Source of the DNA: Streptomyces sp. HB132 | Lineage (GTDB): Bacteria > Actinomycetota > Actinomycetes > Streptomycetales > Streptomycetaceae | Length of the DNA: 64,000 nt | Direction: 5' to 3' | NCBI RefSeq assembly: GCF_016909575.1 | Contig: NZ_JAFBGA010000018.1 | Span: 1-64,000 of the forward strand | In this document: piece by piece, positions 33,841 to 42,362 of the stretch | Layout of the letters: each line of letters starts with the position of its first letter | Numbering within the stretch: the first letter of the stretch is position 1 | Translations under genes and position numbers: made by a program | Notes under the pieces: model-generated | Database searches by the model: none | What the model was told of the DNA's origin: nothing | What the model saw: only the letters and a program-made list of their open reading frames with translations

Positions 33841-34914
33841 TCACGCCGGGAGTCCGGCGGCCGCCTCCCGCAGCGGTTCCTCCGCGAACTGCACCATCCC
33901 CGGGACGAAGCCCACTTCCGGCCTCCAGCCCAGTTCCTCGCGCAGCCGCCGCGAGTCCGCCGTGACATGGCGTACGTCCCCGAGCCGGTACTCACCGGTG
34001 ACCACCGGGGCCGGGCCCCCGTAGGCCGAGGCCAGGGCCGCGGCCATCTCGCCGATGGTGTGGGGCTGCCCGCTCCCGGTGTTGTACGCGGCGAAGGCGC
34101 CCGGCTCGCGTTCCGCGACCGCCTGCAGAGCCACCACGTTCGCGGAGGCCACATCCCGTACATGGACGAAGTCCCGCCGCTGGCCGCCGTCCTCGAAGAC
34201 GCGGGGCGACTCGCCCCGGGCCAGCGCCGAACGGAAGAAGGAGGCGACACCGGCGTACGGGGTGTCACGCGGCATGCCAGGTCCGTACACGTTGTGGTAG
34301 CGCAGTGACACCGCGCGCCCGCCCGTCGCCCGCGCCCACGCGGACGCCAGGTGCTCCTGGGCGAGCTTTGTCGTCGCATACACGTTGCGCGGGTCCACCG
34401 GCGCGTCCTCACCGACGAGTCCGGGAACAAGCTGCATCTCGCAGGAAGGGCAGCGAGGCTCGAACCGGCCTGCGTCGAGGTCGGCCTCCGTGCGCGGTCC
34501 GGGCCGCACCGGCCCATGCCTCCGGCAGTCGTACCTGCCCTCCCCATACACCACCATCGAGCCCGCGACCACCAGACTCCGCACCCCCGCCCCGGCCATC
34601 GCGGCGAGCAGCACGGCTGTCCCGAGGTCGTTGCACCCCACGTAGTCCGGTGCGTCCGCGAAGTCCTTGCCGAGACCGACCATCGCCGCCTGGTGGCACA
34701 CCGCGTCGATGCCCCGCAGCGCACGGTCGACCGCCTCGCGGTCCCGCACGTCCGCCACGATGATTCCGTCCGCACCTCCGGGCGGTGAGGGGGCCCGCCG
34801 GTGGGCCGAGGGAAGCAGGGCATCGAGGACCACCGCCTCGTGCCCGGCCGAAACCAGGGACCGCACGATCTCCGAACCGATGAACCCGGCGCCGCCGGTG
34901 ACCAGTACACGCAT
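33841..34914 (-). CDS. NAD-dependent epimerase/dehydratase (extended SDR)
   Basis: A 357-residue extended short-chain dehydrogenase. NAD-binding TGGAGFIGSEIVRSL (7-21), catalytic Ser in VVAGSMVVYGEG (S119) and Y179xxxK183 in NVYATTKLA. Compared with GalE it has an insertion (~126-165) containing C130, H133 and a CPSC pair (C155, C158), which could bind zinc. It likely epimerises or dehydrates a nucleotide-sugar at the 4- or related position. It belongs next to the GT2/DUF2064 operon in the same functional block. Start ATG 34914. Confidence 0.88.
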   Translation of the reverse strand: MRVLVTGGAGFIGSEIVRSLVSAGHEAVVLDALLPSAHRRAPSPPGGADGIIVADVRDREAVDRALRGIDAVCHQAAMVGLGKDFADAPDYVGCNDLGTAVLLAAMAGAGVRSLVVAGSMVVYGEGRYDCRRHGPVRPGPRTEADLDAGRFEPRCPSCEMQLVPGLVGEDAPVDPRNVYATTKLAQEHLASAWARATGGRAVSLRYHNVYGPGMPRDTPYAGVASFFRSALARGESPRVFEDGGQRRDFVHVRDVASANVVALQAVAEREPGAFAAYNTGSGQPHTIGEMAAALASAYGGPAPVVTGEYRLGDVRHVTADSRRLREELGWRPEVGFVPGMVQFAEEPLREAAAGLPA

Positions 34915-35008
34915 GACCACCACGGTAGGCCGCGCGACGCCGTGTGTGGCGCTGGCGGTCCGGCATGTCACGGGACTGTAAGCGACGTGTTCGCGACTGT
35001 CGCGTCAG

Positions 35009-35040
35009 CGACGCGGCGGGTCGGCGACGCGGCGGGTCGG
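35009..35040 (+). repeat. Two direct 16-bp repeats
   Basis: Unit CGACGCGGCGGGTCGG occurs twice in tandem (35009-35024, 35025-35040) and is followed by a partial third copy (CGACC). It lies in the non-coding region upstream of the furan cluster, on the 3' side of the toxin-domain remnant. Confidence 0.8.
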
Positions 35041-35144
35041 CGACCGGTGCCGTGGCGCTGTCCGAGCCTCAGGAGCCCGGTGGCCGGGCGAAGCGCGCCT
35101 GCTCGACGGCCGGCATCTGCCCGGAGGCGGAGCGGGACGGGAGT

Positions 35145-35354
35145 GCGTGCGCGAACGGTGGCCCCCGGCCGTCCGAGAGCGAGCAGCTTGCCGGTCTGTG
35201 AGGTGAGCCGAACCTCGTTGCACGTGAGATCCGGGTTGTACGGGGACTTCTCCCATTCACCGAGGTTGCCACCACCGGTCCACTTCGCCTCTGTGACCCA
35301 GCCGTCCCGTGGACCTCCGCCCACGTGGACCTCCCGGCCATCCGGCAGGATCCA
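35145..35354 (-). pseudogene. Remnant of a restriction-endonuclease-fold toxin domain
   Basis: On the reverse strand about 70 codons read as a folded domain rather than noise: WILPDGREVHVGGGPRDG, VTEAKWTGGG, EWEKSPYNPDL, NEVRLTSQTGKLLAL. The sequence has the acidic/EAK core (TEAKW) of restriction-endonuclease-like folds, as seen in polymorphic-toxin C-terminal domains (Tox-REase families) of actinomycetes. No upstream start, RHS or secretion domain is present, and the flanks in the same frame are low-quality Arg/Pro-rich translation. I read this as a fragment left after loss of the toxin gene; the family call is tentative. Confidence 0.4.
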
Positions 35355-35535
35355 CGCTCTGGTTCGCGCCGGTGCACGCGGAGCCGTACGCGTGCGTGCA
35401 CGCGCCGCCCGGGGAACTCCGCACGCCCTACCGGTACGCGCTGTCGATGGAAATGATGAGCACACCGCACATGAACCAGGTGATCCGCGGTTCCCCGTCC
35501 TCGGCCGGGCGGACTCGCGGCGGAAGGAGTTCACG

Positions 35536-36291
35536 GTGTTGCTTCTCATCTCCCCGGACGGCGTCGAGGAAGCGCTCGCCTGCGCGAAGGCGGCGGAACA
35601 CCTCGACATCGTCGACGTCAAGAAGCCCGACGAGGGCTCGCTGGGCGCCAACTTCCCTTGGGTCATCCGGGAGATCCGCGACGCGGTACCGGCGGACAAA
35701 CCGGTGTCCGCCACCGTGGGCGACGTGCCCTACAAGCCCGGCACCGTGGCGCAGGCCGCGCTCGGCGCGGCCGTCTCCGGCGCCACGTACATCAAGGTGG
35801 GGCTGTACGGATGCACGACTCCCGAGCAGGGCGTCGAGGTCATGCGGGCGGTTGTCCGGGCGGTGAAGGACCACCGCCCGGACGCGCTCGTCGTCGCCTC
35901 GGGCTACGCCGACGCCCACCGCGTCGGATGCGTCAATCCGCTCGCCCTGCCCGACATCGCGGCCCGCGCCGGTGCCGACGCGGCCATGCTGGACACCGCG
36001 ATCAAGGACGGGACGAGGCTGTTCGACCACGTTCCACCGGACGTCTGCGCCGAGTTCGTCCGCCGCACCCACGCGTCCGGACTGCTCGCCGCCCTCGCGG
36101 GCAGTGTCAAGCAGGCCGACCTCGGTCCGCTGACCCGTATCGGCACGGACATCGTGGGCGTGCGGGGAGCGGTCTGCTCGGGCGGTGACCGCAATGCCGG
36201 AAGGATCCAGCCGCTCCTGGTCGCCGCCTTCCGGGCGGAGATGGACCGGCAGGCCCGGGAGTACGGCGCCGACGTCCCGGCCCTGAACTGA
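35536..36291 (+). CDS. mfnB: MfnB-like (5-formylfuran-3-yl)methyl phosphate synthase
   Basis: A 251-residue TIM-barrel protein of the MfnB (DUF556) family. The diagnostic segment is IVDVKKPDEGSLGANFPW (about residues 25-42), in which K29 matches the catalytic lysine of archaeal MfnB. SATVGDVPYKPG, GATYIKVGLYG and VVASGYADAHRVG are also conserved. In methanogens and methylotrophs the enzyme joins two glyceraldehyde-3-phosphates into a furan aldehyde phosphate, the first step of methanofuran synthesis. Streptomyces makes no methanofuran, so here it probably supplies a furan for a secondary metabolite. The start is GTG 35536 with GGAAGGAG. First gene of a four-gene operon. Confidence 0.88.
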   Translation: MLLLISPDGVEEALACAKAAEHLDIVDVKKPDEGSLGANFPWVIREIRDAVPADKPVSATVGDVPYKPGTVAQAALGAAVSGATYIKVGLYGCTTPEQGVEVMRAVVRAVKDHRPDALVVASGYADAHRVGCVNPLALPDIAARAGADAAMLDTAIKDGTRLFDHVPPDVCAEFVRRTHASGLLAALAGSVKQADLGPLTRIGTDIVGVRGAVCSGGDRNAGRIQPLLVAAFRAEMDRQAREYGADVPALN

Positions 36292-36299
36292 CCACCGGG

Positions 36300-37709
36300 A
36301 TGCCGACACCGGAAGCCGGCCGCGCCCCCGCACACCGTGCCCCATGCCTTGCCGTCATCGACCCGGCCACGGGGGAGACCTTCGACGAGACCCCCGACCA
36401 GCAGCCGGACGAGCTGGACCACGTGATCGACCGGGCCCGGCGCGCCTGGACCGGATGGCGCGCCGACCCGGCCGCCCGTACCACCGGACTGAACGCCGCC
36501 GCCGACGCCGTGGAGGCTGCCGCAGACGACCTCGCTCCGTTGCTCACCAGGGAACAGGGCAAGCCCCTGGCCGAGTCGTACGCCGAGGTCGCCCGTACGG
36601 CGGCCCGGCTGCGGTACTTCGCCGGTCTGGCTCCCCGTACCCGCCGGATCGACGACGGCCGCCCCGTGCACAGCGAGATCCGCTGGCGTCCTCTCGGAAC
36701 CGTTGCGGCGATCGTGCCGTGGAACTTTCCCCTCCAACTCGCGTCGGCGAAGTTCGCGCCCGCACTCGCGGCCGGCAACACCGTGATCCTCAAACCGTCC
36801 CCGTACACCCCTCTTGCCACCCGACTGCTCGGTGCCGTCCTCGCCACAGCCCTGCCCGAGGACGTCCTGACCGTCGTCACCGGCCGGGAACCCCTCGGTG
36901 CCCACCTCGCCTCCCACCCGGGTATCCGCCACGTCACCTTCACCGGCTCGGTGCCGACCGGGCGGGCCGTCGCCGGGGCTGCGGCGGCCTCCCTCGCCCG
37001 TGTCACCCTGGAACTGGGCGGGAACGACGCCGCCGTCCTCCTGGACGACGTCGACGTGGACCGGATCGCGGACCGGCTGTTCTGGGCCGCCTTCCGTAAC
37101 TGCGGGCAGGTCTGCATGGCGGTCAAACGCGTCTACGCACCGGCCCGGCTCCACGCCGAGGTCGTCGAGGCCCTCGCACACCGCGCGAAGACCGTCGTCG
37201 TCGGACCGGGCCTGGACTCGGACACCCGGCTCGGGCCGGTCAACAACGCCCCCCAGCTGGCCCGGGTCGAGCGGGTCACGCAACGGGCACTGGCGGCCGG
37301 CGCCCGGGCGGCGACCGGCGGTCACCGGCTCGACGGGCCGGGCTACTTCTTCGCTCCCACGATCCTCACGGACGTCCCTCCCGACGACCCGGTGGTGACC
37401 AGGGAACAGTTCGGACCGGTCCTGCCGGTGCTGCCGTACCGGAACCTCGACGAAGCCGTCGAAGCGGCCAACGGCACCGGCTTCGGACTGGGCGGCTCCG
37501 TGTGGGGCACCGATCTCGACCGGGCGGCTGCGACAGCAGACCGGCTCGAATGCGGCACGGCCTGGATCAACCACCACGCCGAACTCTCCCTCGCCCAGCC
37601 CTTCGCAGGCATCAAGGACAGCGGGGTCGGTGTCGCGGGTGGACCGTGGGGTCTCTACGGCAACCTCCGTCCGTTCGTCGTGCACCGGCCGCAGGAGGAA
37701 GAGCGATGA
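36300..37709 (+). CDS. Aldehyde dehydrogenase (ALDH superfamily)
   Basis: A 469-residue NAD(P)-dependent aldehyde dehydrogenase of full length. PWNFPLQLASAKFAPALAAG, the NAD-binding FTGSVPTGRAV, catalytic Glu in TLELGGND and nucleophile Cys in NCGQVCMA are all present, and the C-terminal REQFGPVLPVLPY and GIKDSGVGV complete the fold. It oxidises aldehydes to acids in the cytosol. It starts only 8 bp after mfnB and overlaps the next gene by 4 bp, so it most likely acts on a furan aldehyde produced by MfnB or on a related aldehyde. Confidence 0.92.
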   Translation: MPTPEAGRAPAHRAPCLAVIDPATGETFDETPDQQPDELDHVIDRARRAWTGWRADPAARTTGLNAAADAVEAAADDLAPLLTREQGKPLAESYAEVARTAARLRYFAGLAPRTRRIDDGRPVHSEIRWRPLGTVAAIVPWNFPLQLASAKFAPALAAGNTVILKPSPYTPLATRLLGAVLATALPEDVLTVVTGREPLGAHLASHPGIRHVTFTGSVPTGRAVAGAAAASLARVTLELGGNDAAVLLDDVDVDRIADRLFWAAFRNCGQVCMAVKRVYAPARLHAEVVEALAHRAKTVVVGPGLDSDTRLGPVNNAPQLARVERVTQRALAAGARAATGGHRLDGPGYFFAPTILTDVPPDDPVVTREQFGPVLPVLPYRNLDEAVEAANGTGFGLGGSVWGTDLDRAAATADRLECGTAWINHHAELSLAQPFAGIKDSGVGVAGGPWGLYGNLRPFVVHRPQEEER

Positions 37710-38812
37710 GGTTCCGAGCCGCCGTGCTGCGCTCGTACGAGACGCCGTTCGCGGTCGAGGAGGTCGTCCTGAGCACCGGACCGGCCGCCGGTGAGATCCT
37801 CGTCGAGATCGCGGGATCCGGCATGTGCCGGACCGATCTCGCGGTCCGGCGATCAGCCGGACGCACCCCGCTGCCGGCGGTCCTCGGCCACGAGGGGACC
37901 GGAGTCGTGGTGGCGTCGGGCGACGGCCCGGACAGCGCGATCGGCGTCGGTGACCACGTCGTGCTGAGCTTCGATTCCTGCGGACACTGCCGGAACTGCC
38001 GCGGCGCGTCCCCCGCCTACTGCGACTCCTTCGCCTCACTCAACCTCTTCGGGGGACGCGAGGAGGGTGCTTCACGGCTCACCGACGCCGTCGGGGGAGC
38101 GCTGGCCTTTCGGTGGTTCGGCCAGTCCTCCTTCGCCGAATACGCCCTCGTCCCGGCGCGCAACGCCGTCCGGGTCGACCCCGCCCTGCCGCTCGAACTG
38201 CTCGGTCCGCTCGGCTGCGGTGCCCTCACCGGTGCCGGAGCCGTGCTGAACACCTTCCGTGCCGGCCCAGGCGACACCCTCGTCGTCCTCGGTGCGGGAG
38301 CCGTGGGCCTGGCCGCGGTGATGGCGGCCACCGCCGCCGGCGTACGGACCGTGGCCGTCGACCGGCATCCCGGGCGCCTGGACCTGGCCGAGCGGTTCGG
38401 CGCGGTCCCTCTGCCCGCCGTGACGGCCGGACTCGCCGAGCGCATCCGCCGGCACACCGACGGCGGCGCGCAGTACGCCCTGGACACCACGGCCTCCGCC
38501 CCGCTCATCAACGACGCGCTCCGCGCGCTGCGCCCCACCGGCACCCTCGGTCTCGTGGCACGCCTCCATACCGCACTGCCGCTCGAACCGGGCACGCTCG
38601 ACGGGGGCCGCAGCATCCGGCACATCTGCGAGGGGGACGCCGTACCCGAACTGCTGATACCCCGGCTGATCGGTATGTGGCAGGCCGGCCGCTTCCCCTT
38701 CGACCAACTGATCCGCACCTATCCGTTGGCCGACATCAACGAGGCCGAACGCGACTGTGACGCCGGACGCGTGATCAAGCCCGTCCTGCTGCCGGAAGGA
38801 AGAAACCGATGA
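37706..38812 (+). CDS. Zinc-dependent alcohol dehydrogenase (aryl-alcohol type, MDR)
   Basis: A 368-residue medium-chain dehydrogenase. Catalytic zinc ligands are in GSGMCRTDLAVR and GHEGTGVVVASGD; the structural-zinc cluster CGHCRNCRGASPAYC has its four cysteines. The NAD-binding motif is VLGAGAVGLAAV. Sequence around LLGPLGCGALTGAGAVLNTF matches aryl/benzyl-alcohol dehydrogenases. It interconverts a primary alcohol and an aldehyde, which fits a hydroxymethyl/aldehyde furan intermediate. The ATG overlaps the ALDH stop codon; AGGAGGAAGAG precedes it. Confidence 0.92.
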   Translation: MRFRAAVLRSYETPFAVEEVVLSTGPAAGEILVEIAGSGMCRTDLAVRRSAGRTPLPAVLGHEGTGVVVASGDGPDSAIGVGDHVVLSFDSCGHCRNCRGASPAYCDSFASLNLFGGREEGASRLTDAVGGALAFRWFGQSSFAEYALVPARNAVRVDPALPLELLGPLGCGALTGAGAVLNTFRAGPGDTLVVLGAGAVGLAAVMAATAAGVRTVAVDRHPGRLDLAERFGAVPLPAVTAGLAERIRRHTDGGAQYALDTTASAPLINDALRALRPTGTLGLVARLHTALPLEPGTLDGGRSIRHICEGDAVPELLIPRLIGMWQAGRFPFDQLIRTYPLADINEAERDCDAGRVIKPVLLPEGRNR

Positions 38813-39795
38813 GTGAAACGTCCACCACCAAAGACCCCCGCCATCTCACCAGCGAACCCTGCGTGTTCTCCGCTCCCACCGAAGCGGACACGCCCGCCAC
38901 GGCGACGCGGCGGACCGGCGTGGAAGGCGTGGACGCGGGCGTGGGACTGACCGCCCTCCTGGTCGCCGCCGCACGGGCGATCGAGACCCACCGCCACGAC
39001 AGCCTGGCCCAGGACGTCTACGCGGAACACTTCGTACGCGCGGCCCCCGCCTGCGCGGACTGGCCGGTGAGCATCCAACAGGTCCCGGACGGGGACGACA
39101 ACCCGTTGTGGGGGAGGTTCGCCCGCTACTTCGGCCTGAGGACCGGAGTCCTCGACGACTTCCTCCACCGTTCGGTCCGTACGGGCGTGCGGCAAGTGGT
39201 CCTGCTGGGTGCGGGACTGGACACCCGCGCCTTCCGGCTGGACCTGCCGTCCGACTGCGTCGTCTTCGAGATCGACAGGGCGGGCGTGCTGGCCTTCAAG
39301 CAACAGGTGCTCAACAACCTGTCGGCCGCCCCGAAGGCGAAGCGGGTTCCGGTACCGGTCGACCTGCGCGACGACTGGGTCACCGCGCTGACCTCTGTCG
39401 GCTTCGACCCGGCCGCCCCGAGCGTCTGGCTGGCCGAAGGACTGCTCTTCTACCTGCCGGGCCCGGCCGAGACGTACCTCATCGACACGGTCGACCGGCT
39501 CACCACCGGGGGCAGCGCCCTGGCCTTCGAGGCCAAGCTGGAGAAGGACCTCATGGCGTACCGCGACAGTCTGATCTACACGGCGACGCGGGAGCAGATC
39601 GGCATCGATCTGCTCGACCTCTTCGACAGGGGGCCGCGCCCCGACTCCGCAGGTGACCTGGTGGCCAAGGGCTGGTCCACCTCGATGCACACGCCCTTCG
39701 ACTTCACCCGTCTGCGGGGACGTGGCCCCCTCCCCGAGCCGAACGACGCACTGGAGGGGAACCGCTGGATTTTCGCGCACAAGCCCCGACCCTGA
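38809..39795 (+). CDS. LCM/TcmP-family SAM-dependent O-methyltransferase
   Basis: A 328-residue protein of the leucine carboxyl methyltransferase-like family (PPM1/TcmP; TIGR00027 group). Characteristic stretches are QVVLLGAGLDTRAFRLDLP (~124-142; SAM motif I), VFEIDRAGVLAFKQ and VWLAEGLLFYLPGPAETYL. This family methylates carboxyl or hydroxyl groups on small molecules or peptides. As last gene of the mfnB operon it may methylate a carboxylic acid made by the ALDH. The ATG overlaps the ADH stop by 4 bp. Confidence 0.9.
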   Translation: MSETSTTKDPRHLTSEPCVFSAPTEADTPATATRRTGVEGVDAGVGLTALLVAAARAIETHRHDSLAQDVYAEHFVRAAPACADWPVSIQQVPDGDDNPLWGRFARYFGLRTGVLDDFLHRSVRTGVRQVVLLGAGLDTRAFRLDLPSDCVVFEIDRAGVLAFKQQVLNNLSAAPKAKRVPVPVDLRDDWVTALTSVGFDPAAPSVWLAEGLLFYLPGPAETYLIDTVDRLTTGGSALAFEAKLEKDLMAYRDSLIYTATREQIGIDLLDLFDRGPRPDSAGDLVAKGWSTSMHTPFDFTRLRGRGPLPEPNDALEGNRWIFAHKPRP

Positions 39796-39899
39796 GCTCC
39801 GCTCACCACGAGACCGGCACGGTCACGCCATCGCCGTGACCTCACGGGGGCCGACGCCCGCGTGCGTGCGGTCGAGCCTGGGTCCGTGCCGCCCGGGCG

Positions 39900-39933
39900 G
39901 CGTTCCGTGACGGCCCGCGCCGTCACGGAACGC
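39900..39933. terminator. Strong bidirectional hairpin terminator
   Basis: A perfect 15-bp stem GCGTTCCGTGACGGC / GCCGTCACGGAACGC (39900-39914, 39919-39933) with a 4-nt loop CCGC lies in the 154-bp gap between the convergent methyltransferase and EF-hand genes. A smaller stem GGTCACG/CGTGACC occurs at about 39823-39842. Confidence 0.85.
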
Positions 39934-39949
39934 TCATGTGCGGGCAGCG

Positions 39950-40483
39950 TCAGACGGCCCGGACAGCCACCAACTGGTCAGCCGGAATCCCGCCCATGTC
40001 CGGGGCGTAGTAGTCCTCGATGCCCCTGGCCCACGTGGTCACGGTGACGCGGTCCTCGGCGTCCGGGCCGAAGGCGTCGAAAAGCGCGTGGATGTTCGCC
40101 TCCGCGAAGCCGATCGCCGTCATCAGCGATACGAAGAGCGGGCGCTCGATCAGCCCGTCCCCGTCCGGGTCGCCGAGTACGGCGAGCGCCTCGGCGAACT
40201 CGGTGATCGTGGGACCGAAGCGCTCGGGGTCGAGGACGAACGGACGGAACTCGTCGACGGTGATCACACCGTCGCCGTCGGCGTCCAACTCCGCGGCCAG
40301 CGTGGTCCAGTAACGGCGGAACGCGGCCCGGATGGCCTCCTTGGCTCCGTCGTCCGATGCGACCGCGACCTCCAGAACACGTTCCGTCATGAGGTCGAAG
40401 TCGTCGGAGTCGAGGACCCCGTTGCCGTTGGCGTCGAAGAGGGAAAAGACCAGATCGACCCGCTCGGTGGCCTCAGTTCGCAT
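39950..40483 (-). CDS. EF-hand calcium-binding protein (calerythrin-like)
   Basis: A 177-residue soluble protein with three recognisable EF-hand loops: DANGNGVLDSDD (17-28), DADGDGVITVDE (67-78) and DPDGDGLIERPL (105-116; lacks the acidic residue at position 12). A degenerate fourth loop follows near GPDAEDRVTVTTW. The arrangement is that of calerythrin and other actinomycete sarcoplasmic-type EF-hand proteins, which bind calcium in the cytosol. The start is ATG 40483; AGGTGACGG precedes it. It is encoded opposite to the flanking biosynthetic genes, so its link to the cluster is only by position. Confidence 0.9.
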   Translation of the reverse strand: MRTEATERVDLVFSLFDANGNGVLDSDDFDLMTERVLEVAVASDDGAKEAIRAAFRRYWTTLAAELDADGDGVITVDEFRPFVLDPERFGPTITEFAEALAVLGDPDGDGLIERPLFVSLMTAIGFAEANIHALFDAFGPDAEDRVTVTTWARGIEDYYAPDMGGIPADQLVAVRAV

Positions 40484-40817
40484 GTCCGTCACCTGTCTCC
40501 TGCGGTCCGTTGATCCCGGACTCGGCTCAATGAGTCCTCCTAGGTAACCGCGTAGGGGGAGAGATGTGACGGTGAGGAGACCGCCGCTACCAGAAGGAGT
40601 GAGTTCGCCGAACAAACAGTTCGTACCGTCGGGCGTTCGCGTTCGCGGCGGTCCGCCCATGACTCCGCACGTGACGTGTCGGACGGAGCCCCCGGCGACG
40701 AGCGACTGCGCGAGGCGACCACCGCGGACGGCCCGGCCGGAGCGATCAGGAGTTCAGCAGTCGGTGGGGCCACGGAATCTCAGAGCCCTCTGATTTGGCC
40801 TCACTACCGTCCGGCCC
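40484..40817. other. Intergenic region between EF-hand gene and first monooxygenase
   Basis: This 334-bp region has no convincing gene. It holds the promoter/operator of the first monooxygenase at its right end (40780-40810) and a set of GTTCG/CGAAC inverted repeats at 40603-40623. The remaining sequence reads as Arg/Pro-rich noise in all frames. Confidence 0.6.
40780..40817 (+). promoter_or_regulatory. Operator plus leaderless promoter of the first flavin monooxygenase
   Basis: 14-bp near-palindrome TCAGAGCCCTCTGA (40780-40793), 11 bp, -10 box TACCGT (40805-40810), 7 bp, ATG at 40818. There is no ribosome-binding site in the 25 bases before the ATG, and a -10 box 7 bases upstream puts transcription start on the start codon. 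The same geometry occurs on both sides of 49594-49607. Confidence 0.75.
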
Positions 40818-42362
40818 ATGGTGCGCGACTATCTCATCATCGGGGCCGGACCGGCCGGACTTCAACTTGCCTCTCTGCTGGAGCGCGACGGGCGCGACTA
40901 TGTCGTCCTGGAGCGGGGGAGTGGACCGGGGACGTTCTTCACCCGGTACCCCCGCCATCGGCAGCTGATATCGACGAACAAGGTGCACACGGGTTTCACG
41001 GACCCGGAACTCAACCTGCGCATGGACTGGAACTCGCTGCTCAGCGACGACCCGGAGCTGCTCTTCACCCGGTACAGCGAGCGCTACTTCCCACCGGCGG
41101 ACGACCTGGTGGGCTACCTGGCCGACTTCGCGGCCCGTACCGGCGTGCGCGTCGAGTACGGGACGGAGGTCGTGCGGGTCTCCCGTGCGGACGGTGTGTT
41201 CACCGTCCTGGACGGCGGCGGGCGCTCCTGGCAGGCCAGGCGGCTCGTCATGGCGACCGGTATCTCCCGGCTCTACGAACCACCCGTCCCGGGCGTCGAA
41301 CTCGCCGAGCGGTACGACACCTTCGATCCCGACCCGGTGTCCTTCACCGACCAGCGGGTGCTGGTCGTCGGCAAGGGGAACTCCGCCTTCGAAACCGCCG
41401 ACAGTCTCATCGAGAAGGCCGCGGTGATCCACGTCGTCGGACCGCACTCGGTGAAACTCGCCTGGAAGACCCACTATCTCGGGCATCTGCGCGCGGTGAA
41501 CAACAACTTCCTGGACACCTATCAGCTCAAGTCGCAGAACGCGGTGCTCGACGGCACCCTGGAGAGCATCGAGAAGGCCGGGAGCGGCGGCTTCCGGGTG
41601 ATGCTCCGCTACGCGCGGACCACGGAACCGCTGCGCGAACTGCACTACGACCGGATCATCGTCTGCACCGGCTTCCGCTTCGACGCGTCCGTCTTCGACG
41701 AGACCTGCCGCCCCGCGCTCGTCATCAAGGACCGGTTTCCCGAGCAGACCTCGTCCTTCGAGTCGGTCAACGTACCGGACCTCTACTTCGCCGGCACCCT
41801 GATGCAGCAGCGGGACTTCAAGAAGTCCACCAACGGTTTCATCCACGGTTTCCGCTACGCGACTCGCGCCCTGCACCGCATCCTGAGCGCTCGTCACCTC
41901 GACACCCCCTGGCCGGCCCGGACGCTCACCGCGACGCCGGAGGCGATCGCCGACGCCGTCATCGGCCGCGTCAACCGCTCGTCGGCCCTGTGGCAGCAGT
42001 TCGGGTTCCTCGGTGACGTGGTCGGCGTGCACGGCGACGTGGCCGTGTACCAGGAGGAGGTCCCACTGGACTACGTCACCGACGGCGGCCTCGGGCCCGC
42101 CCCGCACCGGTTCGTCGTCGACCTGGAGTACGGACCCGAGCACGACCAGGTCGACCCGTTCGACGTCGGCGTCCCCCGGGTCGTCGAGAACGACGTGGAC
42201 CACGCCATGGACTCCACGTACCTCCATCCCGTCGTCCGGCACTACCGGGACGGAGTGCTCGCCGGGACCCATCACCTGGCGGAGAACCTGGAGAACGAAT
42301 GGAACTTGGCGGAGGTCCACCGGCAGCCGCTCACGACTTTCTTGAAGGAGTGCCTTGACTGA
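40818..42362 (+). CDS. Flavin-dependent monooxygenase, paralogue 1 (FMO/FOXRED2-like)
   Basis: A 514-residue FAD/NAD(P)-binding protein. FAD motif DYLIIGAGPAGLQLASLLER at residues 4-23, then FFTRYPRHRQLISTNK, second Rossmann motif VLVVGKGNSAFETADSL (~185-201) and CTGFRFD. Beyond the usual FMO core it carries a ~110-residue C-terminal extension. A close paralogue lies at 47995-49569 and shares long identical stretches such as FTRYSxRYFPPADDLV. Members may oxygenate at N, S or C; the substrate is unknown. The mRNA appears leaderless (see promoter). The stop overlaps the ligase start by 8 bp. Confidence 0.9.
   Translation: MVRDYLIIGAGPAGLQLASLLERDGRDYVVLERGSGPGTFFTRYPRHRQLISTNKVHTGFTDPELNLRMDWNSLLSDDPELLFTRYSERYFPPADDLVGYLADFAARTGVRVEYGTEVVRVSRADGVFTVLDGGGRSWQARRLVMATGISRLYEPPVPGVELAERYDTFDPDPVSFTDQRVLVVGKGNSAFETADSLIEKAAVIHVVGPHSVKLAWKTHYLGHLRAVNNNFLDTYQLKSQNAVLDGTLESIEKAGSGGFRVMLRYARTTEPLRELHYDRIIVCTGFRFDASVFDETCRPALVIKDRFPEQTSSFESVNVPDLYFAGTLMQQRDFKKSTNGFIHGFRYATRALHRILSARHLDTPWPARTLTATPEAIADAVIGRVNRSSALWQQFGFLGDVVGVHGDVAVYQEEVPLDYVTDGGLGPAPHRFVVDLEYGPEHDQVDPFDVGVPRVVENDVDHAMDSTYLHPVVRHYRDGVLAGTHHLAENLENEWNLAEVHRQPLTTFLKECLD

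Noticed and set aside
40603..40623. GTTCG-C-CGAAC-AAACA-GTTCG inverted repeats resembling a LexA (SOS) box
   Set aside because: Actinobacterial LexA boxes need GAAC-N4-GTTC; the spacing here is 5, and the site is not next to a repair gene or start codon.
40600..40793. Short + strand frame beginning after AGAAGGAG
   Set aside because: The ribosome-binding site would overlap the start codon, and the product is Arg/Pro-rich noise ending inside the operator.
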